Both the position numbers and the translations under genes were made by a program. Of a stretch of 64,000 nt of DNA, positions 48,234 to 58,200 are shown piece after piece. Each line of letters begins with the position of its first letter. Positions within the stretch are counted from its first letter, which is position 1. The DNA is from Macropodus opercularis (Eukaryota; Chordata; Actinopteri; Anabantiformes; Osphronemidae), in assembly GCA_030770545.1 (NCBI GenBank), contig CM061100.1:813501-877500 (forward strand). The letters run 5' to 3'. Under the pieces are notes generated by a model. That model saw only the letters and a program-made list of their open reading frames with translations, did not search any database and was not told the DNA's origin.

Positions 48234-51200
48234 ATGGAACAGTTCTCCAGGACCAACACCAGCTGGCGCCTCGCTTCTCTGGAGGCTGAGGTGAGAATCC
48301 ATCATAATTCATATAATAACGTGTTTAGACATTATCACTGAAACTGTGACACAGAACAGCAACATGACCTGGAGACGTCCCACTGGTGTTCAGGGACAGA
48401 GCAGGGTGTAGGGTATACGTGTGAGGTGTTCAGGGACAGAGCAGGGTGTAGGGCATAAGTGTGAGGTGTTCAGGGACAGAGCAGGGTGTAGGGTATACGT
48501 GTGACTGAAGGTTGAGTCATGGCAACTGGACTTCTTCTAGTTAGTAGAAACGTTTCACCACCTATCCAGGTGGCTTCTTCAGTCTGTGGGAAGTTGGTGG
48601 AGACCACTAATTTATCCTCCAGTTGGGTTTCACTTAACACCTGTGAAGAATGGGTTCGTTATGCTAACAGAGGGGGTGTGAGGGTAGTGAGTAGGTGTGA
48701 CTCCTCAACTACCGTGACTCCTCCTCCAACCATTACAGGGTCGTTAAGTGTCTCCTTTGTGGGGGACGTGTGAAGTGGCCTTGATCTTCCTGGGCATAGT
48801 TGAAAGGGCAGCATGGTAAATGGGAGACAAATTGTGTCTGAGGCCCCCACCTCTGTTGAGAGAGGGGCTGTTTACCTGGACATGTACGGCTTCTCTGACG
48901 CCTCGTTCAAAGAGCTGGAAACAGAGCAGACCATCGACAGGATGACATACCACCGCCTGTATCCTGGAGAGGCCACTCCCTGCATTTATGGACTTCCTAA
49001 GATCCACAAGGAGGGAGCCCCGCTCAGACCCATAATCAGCAGCATCAACTCGGTCACATATAACATTGCAAAACACTTGGCCACTATCCTGGCACCTCTG
49101 GTTGGACACACAGACCATCACATCCGAAACTCCGAGGAATTTGCAGACAAGGTCAGAGGACTGAAACTGGAATTGGATGAAACCATGGTTTCCTTTGATG
49201 TTACATCACTCTTCACCAGCATCCCCACCAGCGATGCTCTAACAGCTGTTAGGAAAAGACTGGAAGAGGACAGCACCCTCAGCACCAGAAGCAACCTCAA
49301 CCCAGATCAGATTTGTTCACTCCTGGACTTATGTCTTAACACCACATATTTCAGCTATAGAGGGGACTTCTACAGACAGAGGCATGGCTGCGCTATGGGC
49401 TCTCCTGTGTCACCTATTGTGGCCAACCTATATATGGAAGAAGTGGAGAAGAAAGCTCTTGACTCTTTCTCAGGAACAGCCCCAACCCATTGGTTCAGAT
49501 ATGTGGATGACACCTGGGTGAAGATCAAGATCCAGGAGGTACAGACTTTCACAGACCACATAAATACAGTGGACAGCAACATCAGGTTTACCAGAGAAGA
49601 CACCAAAAACAACAGACTGGCCTTTCTGGACTGCGCAGTCATCAGAGGGAATGACGGCGGCTTGGAAATAGAAATCTACAGAAAACCCACCCACACAGAC
49701 CAATATCTTCTGTTTGACTCTCATCACCCCCTGCAGCACAAACTAGGAGTCATCAGGACCCTGAACCACAGAGCAGAGAACATTCCCACTTCCACTGTAG
49801 CCAAGAAGAAGGAGAACATGCATCTAAGGACAGCTCTCAGGACCTGTGGCTATCCCAGATGGGCCTTCAACAAGGCTGCGTCACGTCCCAGAACAAGGAC
49901 AACAGAACAGCCTGACACCCAGAGCCAACGGAAGAATCTGCTCATTCCTTACATGGCCAGAGTTTCTGAAAAGCTTAAAAGGATCTTTAGAAACTACAAC
50001 ATACGTCTACTTCAAACCCACCAACACCCTCAGACAGAAGCTTGTGCATCCAAAGGACCCGACACCAAAACATAAGAGGAGCAACATAGTATATGCAGTT
50101 CAATGCAGTGAGGAGTGCTCGGAACTATACATTGGTGAAACCAAACAGCCATTACACAAGAGGATGAACCAGCATAGGAGGAACAACACGTCAGGACCAG
50201 TATCTGCCGTGTATCTCCACTTAAAAAACAAAGGACACTCATTTGAAGACAATAACGTTCACATTCTGGACAGAGAAGACAGGTGGTTTGAACGAGGCGT
50301 CAGAGAAGCCGTACATGTCCAGGTAAACAGCCCCTCTCTCAACAGAGGTGGGGGCCTCAGACACAATTTGTCTCCCATTTACCATGCTGCCCTTTCAACT
50401 ATGCCCAGGAAGATCAAGGCCACTTCACACGTCCCCCACAAAGGAGACACTTAACGACCCTGTAATGGTTGGAGGAGGAGTCACGGTAGTTGAGGAGTCA
50501 CACCTACTCACTACCCTCACACCCCCTCTGTTAGCATAACGAACCCATTCTTCACAGGTGTTAAGTGAAACCCAACTGGAGGATAAATTAGTGGTCTCCA
50601 CCAACTTCCCACAGACTGAAGAAGCCACCTGGATAGGTGGTGAAACGTTTCTACTAACTAGAAGAAGTCCAGTTGCCATGACTCAACCTTCAGACAACTT
50701 GACCTGGATGAATGAGAACCTTCACAGGTATACGTGTGAGGTGTTCAGGGACAGAGCAGGGTGTAGGGCATAAGTGTGAGGTGTTCAGGGACAGAGCAGG
50801 GTGTAGGGTATACGTGTGAGGTGTTCAGGGACAGAGCAGGGTGTAGGGCATAAGTGTGAGGTGTTCAGGGACAGAGCAGGGTGTAGGGCATAAGTGTGAG
50901 GTGTTCAGGGACAGAGCAGGGTGTAGGGTATACGTGTGAGGTGTTCAGGGACAGAGCAGGGTGTAGGGCATAAGTGTGAGGTGTTCAGGGACAGAGCAGG
51001 GTGTAGGGCATAAGTGTGAGGTGTTCAGGGACAGAGCAGGGTGTAGGGTATACGTGTGAGGTGTTCAGGGACAGAGCAGGGTGTAGGGCATAAGTGTGAG
51101 GTGTTCAGGGACAGAGCAGGGTGTAGGGTATACGTGTGAGGTGTTCAGGGACAGAGCAGGGTGTAGGGTATAAGTGTGAGGTGTTCAGGGACAGAGCAGG

Positions 51201-54200
51201 GTGTAGGGTATACGTGTGAGGCGTTATGGGACAGAGCAGGGTGTAGGGTATACGTGTGAGGTGTTCAGGGACAGTACAGGGTGTAGGGTATAAGTGTGAG
51301 GTGTTATGGGACAGAGCAGGGTAGTGGGTATAAGTGTGAGGTGTTCAGGGACAGAGCAGGGTAGTGGGTATAAGTGTGAGGTGTTCAGGGACAGAGCAGG
51401 GTAGTGGGTATAAGTGTGAGGTGTTCAGGGACAGAGCAGGGTAGTGGGTATAAGTGTGAGGTGTTCAGGGACAGAGCAGGGTAGTGGGTATAAGTGTGAG
51501 GTGTTCAGGGACAGTACAGGGTGTAGGGTATAAGTGTGAGGTGTTCAGGGACAGAGCAGGGTAGTGGGTATAAGTGTGAGGTGTTCAGGGACAGAGCAGG
51601 GTGTAGGGTATAAGTGTGAGGTGTTCAGGGACAGAGCAGGGTAGTGGGTATAAGTGTGAGGTGTTCAGGGACAGAGTGGGTATAAGTGTGAGGTGTTCAG
51701 GGACAGAGCAGGGTAGTGGGTATAAGTGTGAGGTGTTCAGGGACAGAGTGGGTATAAGTGTGAGGTGTTCAGGGACAGAGCAGGGTAGTGGGTATATGTG
51801 TGAGGTGTTCAGGGACAGAGCAGGGTAGTGGGTATAAGTGTGAGGTGTTCAGGGACAGAAGCAGGGTGTAGGGTATACGTGTGAGGTGTTCAGGGACAGA
51901 GCAGGGTGTAGGGTATAAGTGTGAGGTGTTCAGGGACAGAGCAGGGTAGTGGGTATAAGTGTGAGGTGTTCAGGGACAGAGCAGGGTAGTGGGTATAAGT
52001 GTGAGGTGTTCAGGGACAGAGCAGGGTAGTGGGTATATGTGTGAGGTGTTCAGGGACAGAGCAGGGTAGTGGGTATAAGTGTGAGGTGTTCAGGGACAGA
52101 GCAGGGTAGTGGGTATAAGTGTGAGGTGTTCAGGGACAGAGCAGGGTAGTGGGTATAAGTGTGAGGTGTTCAGGGACAGTTCTGGGACAGTATTGGTGTG
52201 CATTTCAACTTTCACATTAGCGCTATAGAGCAACACTAAATTCGGGTGCTTTAGTGATAATAAACCACATGATGACGATGGTGAAGTGAGCTCGTTTGTC
52301 CAGCTTCTTGTTTGTCTGTGTGCTTCGCCAAAGTTTCCAGTGACCGACGGGAGCAGCTCCACCGTCCAGAGGCAGAGGAGGGAGCTGCAGCTGCTGATGG
52401 CTGAGCTGAAGGACAGGGACCGGGAGCTGAACGCCATGGCCGCCTCCCGCCAGAAGCAGCTGGTCGCCTGGGAACAGGACCGGCAGAGGCTGCTCGCCTT
52501 GGAGCAGAAGTGCGTTCGCTTAGACGGTGAGGAACCGCGGCTTCACTGCTTCAGTGCAGATTCCTGGTCTTCCAGGTTCCAGCACCAGAGGCTTACACGG
52601 CGCGTTTCACACACGCCTCGTAGCCACGTGACGGCCGTGTTTTTGCACAGAGGAGCTGCAGAAGCGAAACGAGGTGATGGGAGTCCTGACCAGACGAGTG
52701 TGCGTGGTGGAGACCAGAGAGGAGGAGGCCCAGAAGCAGCTCTCTGAGCTGCAACGGACCCGGCAGCACCTCAGCCACAAATGTCGAGACCTTGAGGTAT
52801 TCAGTTCAACGTCTGTTTGTTCAGCGTGGTTCCAACTTTAGGCTGAAGTGTCCGTCGTCTTTTAGGAGAAGAACCAGAGTCTCAGCTCCACGGTCACGGC
52901 TCTGTCCACTCAGGTTGGCTCTCTGCAGGCCAGAGAGGAAGAACTGAGCTCCATGCTCAAACTCAAGGTACCGAGAGGCCAGTTTGTGGGGAGCCGTTGG
53001 TTTCAGCTCCTACCAAGACTCATTGTTTCTGTGTACGATTCCTTTGATGTCGTGCTCAGGACAAAGACGTGGCCGAAGCCTCCACTCGCATCCTGGACCT
53101 CACAGGGCACCTACGAGACCTGGAAGCATCCGCTGGGCAGAGTCGCTCCAGAGAGAGCAGGCTCCTCCGAGACGTGGAGGAACACAGGCGCCGCTGCAGA
53201 GAAGCCAGGCAGGAGGTCGCTCGCCTCAAAGGTGGATGAGTAGAACTTGGCGTAGATGCGGGAGCCAGTGTGTTTGGCTCTGTAACGTCTTCTTCTCTCC
53301 AGAGGAGCTGCAGCAGCAGGCGGCGCAGGGCAGCGCTCAGAGGGAGGAGGCCATCCGGCTCAAGCAGGAGCTCCAGACCTGGCCTCACCAGGTAGCTGCG
53401 ACGCTGACTGAGTTTATGGTCGCTGATCAATGAGCAATAACATCTGGGCCCTGACCCGTGCGGCTGCCTGTTTGCTGTCTTACACCAGGGGAGGGCGACA
53501 GCTGGAAGGACGAGCTGCTAGAACTGGCCCGCTCCAAGCAGGAACGCACCACGATGGAGCTCCGCTGCCTGCAGCAGGTACGAGACCTCAGCGCTCGTAC
53601 CGGCCGTCCTCCCAGGGTCAGGAAACGTTCCTTCCTCATTCCTGCTGCTCCTCGCACACGACGACGGCAGAGGCGTGTTTCTGGTTAGGCAGCATAGCTC
53701 AGGCTGGTCCTGCGTGTTCCTCGCCTTCAGCTCTGGGTCATTGTCATGTCCAGCACAGAGACGCTGCGAAATCAGAAGAAGTTACTGTGGTTTTGTTTTC
53801 AAAAGATAGATATAGAAAAAAATATCAATTTATGTCACATCTCAGCAGAAGCAGGAGCTGAATCCTTATGTAACTGAATTCAGTTCATTCTTCCTCATTT
53901 GTAGGTGATAAATAGGTCAAGTCAAAGATGTGCCATCAGCTGTTTTGGCCCTACAGTGAAACGACGCCGCCGCCTGATGGTGCGTCCTAATAAATGTGGT
54001 GTTTGTGTCGCAGGTGTGTGAGAACCAGCGGAACGACCTGCAGCAGCTGCAGCTGAACCTGGACCTTGCCCGTGGAACCTTGCAGGACAGGACGGGTCAG
54101 GGATTCCTGGGCAGGTGACTCGATGAGCATGAATCCGGTTCTGAACTGTGTTCTGCCACATCGCGGCCGTTGCTGGCGCTTCATCTGGAACAATAAATGA

Positions 54201-54329
54201 CACGTTGTCCCTCTTCTCAGCCAGGACCAGTTAACATGTCCCTGCGTCCGGAGCTCCGGGCTCCCAGCCAGCGGCCGCCTGGGAGGCCTCTCGGCTCACG
54301 TCACAGATGTAAAAACGAAGCTCCGCTAG
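48234..54329 (+). CDS. ccdc62: Coiled-coil domain-containing protein 62
   Basis: Coiled-coil protein; the mammalian orthologue is testis-rich and linked to spermatid development and nuclear-receptor signalling. Nine exons: 48234-48290, 52334-52526, 52651-52796, 52866-52967, 53060-53231, 53303-53391, 53494-53577, 54014-54114, 54221-54329, for 350 aa (human 684). Strong family blocks are QRRELQLLMAELKDRDRELN and WEQDRQRLLALEQKC (exon 2), REEELSSMLKLKDKDVAEA (exons 4-5) and DELLELARSKQERT (exon 7). Exons 1, 8 and 9 are weaker matches. The last, with LPASGRLGGLSAHVTDVK, resembles the human LQRLLAESRQMVTDLE end. Most of the human C-terminal half is absent. Intron 1 (about 4 kb) carries a minisatellite and a Penelope-like element. 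Exon 2 could also be read from 52341, but only 52334 keeps phase. Confidence 0.82.
48385..48504. repeat. 40-bp minisatellite, left block
   Basis: About three 40-bp units (core GGTGTTCAGGGACAGAGCAG) form the left part of an array interrupted by the Penelope-like insertion. They match the 50727-52179 block. Confidence 0.95.
48492..48504. repeat. Left copy of 13-bp flanking repeat of the element
   Basis: GGTATACGTGTGA sits immediately left of the element and again at 50727-50739 on its right. It fits a target-site duplication. Because the host sequence is itself a tandem repeat, the match could also be two ordinary array units. Confidence 0.7.
48505..48911 (-). repeat. Left inverted arm of the Penelope-like element
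   Basis: Reverse complement of 50287-50693. Translations of both arms match in every frame compared (63- and 84-residue stretches identical), so nucleotide identity must be near 100%. It carries, inverted, the C-terminal end of the endonuclease frame and the start of the 3' UTR. Confidence 0.92.
48813..50075 (+). pseudogene. Penelope-type reverse transcriptase, truncated
   Basis: A 420-codon frame. True RT sequence starts at the arm junction (48912) with YGLPKIHKEG, a Penelope hallmark, followed by LRPIISSINSVTYNIAKHLA and FDVTSLFTSIP with the first catalytic Asp. GCAMGSPVSPIVANLYME and the YVDD catalytic box (49500-49511) come next, then the AFLD and EIYRKPTHTDQYL motifs. The first part of the usual N-terminal region is absent. 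The first 33 codons come from the inverted arm and are not RT. After about 50015 the frame leaves the conserved sequence, which continues in another frame. Function of this copy is doubtful. Confidence 0.88.
50014..50454 (+). pseudogene. GIY-YIG endonuclease domain of the Penelope-like element
   Basis: It continues the RT protein in a different reading frame. FKPTNTLRQKLVHPKD links to the nuclease part NIVYAVQC...LYIGETKQPLHKRMNQH, which has the (G)IY and YIG strands, the catalytic Arg helix and the Cys-Cys-His-His pattern known from Penelope endonucleases. The frame ends with a stop at 50452-50454 inside the right arm. The offset from the RT frame near 50010 is a 1-nt gain or 2-nt loss. The nuclease itself looks intact. 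Confidence 0.85.
50287..50693 (+). repeat. Right inverted arm of the Penelope-like element
   Basis: The original orientation of the duplicated end, covering the last part of the endonuclease frame and the non-coding 3' end. A 33-bp unique tail (50694-50726) follows before the host repeat resumes. Confidence 0.92.
50727..52179. repeat. 40-bp minisatellite, right block (about 36 units)
   Basis: Tandem 40-bp units with three main end variants: GTGTAGGGTATAC, GTGTAGGGCATAA and GTAGTGGGTATAA. The first two alternate in roughly 120-bp groups up to about 51160. The third dominates from about 51310, pointing to local spread of variants. A few units are shortened (near 51670 and 51750). The open frames within it are not genes. 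Confidence 0.96.
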
Positions 54330-55279
54330 GTACAAGCACCTGATTCGAACCGTTGCCTTTCGCTGTCATGACCTGTAGTTTGTCTGTCACCAGCGTGGTG
54401 ATGCTCTGCTGGGTGAGTCCAGGCAGGCTGTGCCGGAGCGCAGCGGCTTGACCTCCGAGCCCCTTCACTGCCAGACGCCGGACCGTCACCAGAGCAGCCC
54501 GAAGCAGACGGTAGGAGCTCCGCCACGCTCGGCTTCTCAACTTATTGTTATTTCACTCTGAGGAGAAGTGACAGCTGTGCGTCTTTGCTTCCACAGAGCA
54601 GGGAAACTCCAGCTAAAGGCTGCCGTCCACATGGTGCCATCCACCCACGGACTCAACGCTGAAGGACATGACGTCGTTTTACTGAACTACTTTAAAATCA
54701 GTGCTACTACAGGACCACACCCTGGAAACCTTTCAGCTAATGTGGCTTTAATGTGACTGCATAACCCTGCATGTGTTGTATAACCTCTTCTGGCTCACAC
54801 TCGGCTTAAAGGCTGCTTTGTGGCCTGGTGACATGTGAAACCTGTCCTACAGGGATGTTCACTGCTGTTGTTTTTCCAGTTTCACCACCTGTAGATTCAT
54901 CGGGTGACTGAGACATTTGTACCTCTGACGTCGAGTCAGCAACTTTTTGATAAAATATTTATATTTACGCTTCATTCAAGTGGTTTTTACGGCATCTTTC
55001 ATCAACGTCGCATCTTTTCGGCGTTTTTACGCACTGGTTAAGGTGTTGGAGCGGATTTACGCATTCAGAAATGTACGTTTGCTCTTGGATGGTTTTGTTA
55101 TTAAAAGTCTAATGTTTTAATTGAAAGACAAGAAGCCAACTGAACGGGAAACATTTCGGTCACATGCGCCTCTGACGCACCTTCTGGCAATTTCAAGCGG
55201 CCCAGGTGAGGAAGGAAGCCTGGAGTGGGATCACTGTGGAGCCACACACCCGAGGTTTGGTCTGTAAAAGCGCCGCAAC
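54330..55279. other. ccdc62 3' region and hip1r promoter side
   Basis: Non-coding spacer. Candidate exons after the ccdc62 stop (around 54400-54600) do not match any known C-terminus. No clear AATAAA was found after the stop; the one near 54191 lies in the last intron and could end a shorter transcript. No CpG island is obvious before hip1r. Confidence 0.4.
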
Positions 55280-58200
55280 ATGAGCAAAACCAAGAACAAA
55301 AGTGAGAATAAGACGGAAAAAGCTCTCGCAGCGGAGAAGGAGCAGTTTGGTAAACAGCAGGTGAGGAACCATTTTGGAACAGAAAATTCTTGAGGCCGAA
55401 TTAGTTTCCGTCATTTAAAACGTGAAGTTGTTGGTTTGATGGAGGAACACGACGCTCAGGTTCAGGTTCTCTAGAGCTAAACCCAGCTTCCTCCGTTAAG
55501 TTTCACCTGTTTCCTGGCTCGTTCCGTCCTGTGGGAGAGTTTCTGATGTTTTTCTTTTTCTTTTAGCTTCACAACATCAGCAAAACTCTGACCGCAAACG
55601 AAACAGCGCCCAAAGAGAAATATGTGCGCAGTATCCTTTTCCAGCGCTGCTTGTAACGGAAAAGTCTGTTTCCCGTCCAGTCACTGTATCGAGCAGAACC
55701 TGAGAAGCGCATCCGCTCCAGTGAGTCTGAAGCCCTGACCCGGGGCGTCCAGGGGAGGGCGCTGCAAGGGAACCGAGCAGCAGACGCGGGCGCACGGGTT
55801 GGTGATGGGCGATGTGACGCAGAAAACTTGAACCATGAAAGCAAGGCCCCGTAGGAGGGCCTACGGTATCCTGAAGGTCCTGACCCTGAGCCCAAGTAAC
55901 CCATTAAATCAGAGGATGAACAAAGCACCAGAGCAAATGCTAGAAATCCACCCAGTATGCTGAAGCGTCAGAAACGTGGCTTTATCACTGCGGTTCAGTT
56001 GATCACGTCCACGTGTTTTTGGTTCTTTGGCTTTTTCCACTTGAGGAAATCCTAAATGTGAATTAAACGCTATAGAACCAGAGGAGCTTCCTTGACCAGC
56101 TGTGAAGACATCATCCTGGGAAGCCACAAGGAGGGTGGAGCCACCACCTTCTGGTCCTACACCCTGAACCTGCCTCTGTCCAGCAACTCCATGATCAGCT
56201 GGAAGTTCTGCTACCTGCTGCACAAGCTGCTCAGGGAGGGACACAGAAACGTAGGTTCTCCTCCAGCTGCTCGCCGACGCTCACCCCTCTGATGCCGTTC
56301 TCACTCCCACGTCTTTGTTTGACCCGCAGGCCGTTGCAGATTCTCACAGATACTGTCGCAATGTGAAGGACATGGGCGTCCTGTGGGTGAGTGGTGGTGA
56401 GATATGAACGTCTCAACAGGAAACTGCCTGAGGACTTTCACTTCAGTGTTTGGCTGCGGATCCATCTCCAGACCAGCTTCTCCTCTGAGTTCATTTTAAC
56501 TCCGATTTGTTGTTTGTTCCAGGGTAATTTGCACGATCGATACGGCCACATTGTTGCCTTGTCAGCTAAGTTCCTCTGCCTCAAAATGGAATTTCACAAG
56601 AAGGTAGTGTCGGTCACAGTTGTTGAATCATTGACATATTTTTGGGGCAAAAACAAAACGTCCTCCTCCACAGCACAAAGTGATCCCTGGCAACCTGGAG
56701 GCCAGCGACGAGACTCTGGAGAAGGAAGCGGGAAGCGACACGAACAAAGTGTAGGTCGTTCACACTCTGCTGTCCCATGTGAGTTCAAATGCCATCCTCA
56801 GACCTGTCTTAACACGTGCAGGCTGGACATGACGCAGGAGCTGCTGGATTACATGGAAGCTGGGCTGAAAATGGCCGACACAGGTGAGTCACCGTCTCAA
56901 AGGAGCAGGTGCACGTTGCCTTTGAAAGGCCAGGATGCATTTTTATTGTGCTTCTCTGTTTAGTTTTGCGCCAGCTCGACGCCAACGGGGCCAAGCCCAG
57001 TACTCCAGCTGGACAGTGCCGGCTGACTCCCCTGATCCCGCTCATACCTGACTGCAGCTTCCTCTACCACTTCTCCGTCCGGCTGATGTTCAAACTTCAC
57101 AGCCGTGAGTGAGACTCCTTCAAAATGCTTTCGTTCATGTGAACCCTGGTGTTAGATCTGGACGCGTACCTCTGCTCCACAGGCATCTCGCCCGACACTC
57201 TTCTCGGACATCGAGAGCGGTTCCGTGACCTTTTCACGAGGTAGGTTTTCAGTAGTGATGCTGAGGTCACAAACCGAGTCGTATCCATTAGTTCATCTCG
57301 AGCCCAAATTTAACCGTCACAGAATGTCCTACAGAAGTGTGTCACGTTTTATCGTCTGCAGCCTCACGCAGTTCTTCGACAGAGCCAGAGAAATGGAGTT
57401 CTTCAAACTCCAGATCCAGATCCCAGATCTCCCTGATGTAAGTGACTGGGTCCACAGTTATTCTGTGTAAGGAGGAGCAGCTGGTGCGTGTCTGGTCGTC
57501 GGAGCTCCATCGTGCTCATTCTTTGTGGCTCACGCCTCCACAGGCTCCTCCAAACTTCCTCCGAGCCGCCGCCTTGGCCGAGTATAAAAAGCCAGTGGTG
57601 GTGATGCCCAGTGAGGAGCACCAGGAGGAGGAGGACGCGGAGCTGCAGGCAGACTCCAGGGAGCAGACGCCGCAGGTGAGGTTCTACTAGGAAAGATTCA
57701 GTATGACCACATGCTTGTTTCTTGTCGCGCCTGACGCTGGTTTCTCTTCACATGGTAGTTTTATGCTTTCAACCAAATGGGAGGGCCTGACGTTTCTCTG
57801 GAGCACAGAGGAGCCGACAACGAGAGTCTGAAGAGGGAGCTGGAGGCGCTCAAACCCGAGCTGCAGCTCATCAAGTCCGAGGTAGGTTCTGGTGGTGATG
57901 CTGTGGCTGCTCCTCCGTCCTCGGTCCTGCACCTCACATCTGCCGCGTCTTCAGGCTCAGAGGTGTGTAACGGAGCTGAAGGCTCAGGTGAACCATCTGG
58001 AGGCGGAGGTGGAGGAGCAGCGTACGCACAAGCAGATGGCTATGGTGGAAAACGAGCACCTGCGGATGGAGGTGGAGGCGCTGCGCTCGGCTAACGTCGC
58101 CAACGTCGGGGCTCAGATTGGCTTCAAGGAGGCCGACGGTAAGTAAACACACGTGGAGGTTCTGGAGCCGCTGAGCTGTTCTGAGGCTGTGTGTCCCCAC

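Larger units (their letters stand above)
48505..50726 (+). mobile_element. Penelope-like retroelement with GIY-YIG endonuclease
   Basis: A 2.2-kb insertion splits the 40-bp minisatellite in ccdc62 intron 1. From left to right it has a 407-bp inverted copy of its own 3' end, a 5'-truncated RT frame, the GIY-YIG endonuclease frame and a 33-bp tail. Penelope elements often carry inverted terminal segments and variable target duplications (family knowledge). The arms encode identical peptides, so the insertion looks recent. The RT and endonuclease frames are offset and the 5' part of the RT is missing, so this copy is probably not autonomous. Confidence 0.93.

Noticed and set aside
51616..51828. 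70-codon repetitive frame in the minisatellite
   Set aside because: Three 40-bp units happen to make a 120-bp open period; no start context or domain.
48385..52179. Regular 40-bp repeats as a possible CRISPR array
   Set aside because: Units are directly adjacent with no unique spacers, in a vertebrate intron. It is a minisatellite.
54400..54760. Extra coding exons after the ccdc62 stop
   Set aside because: Some splice-like signals exist, but the model already has an in-frame stop at 54327-54329 and the candidate peptides match no relative.
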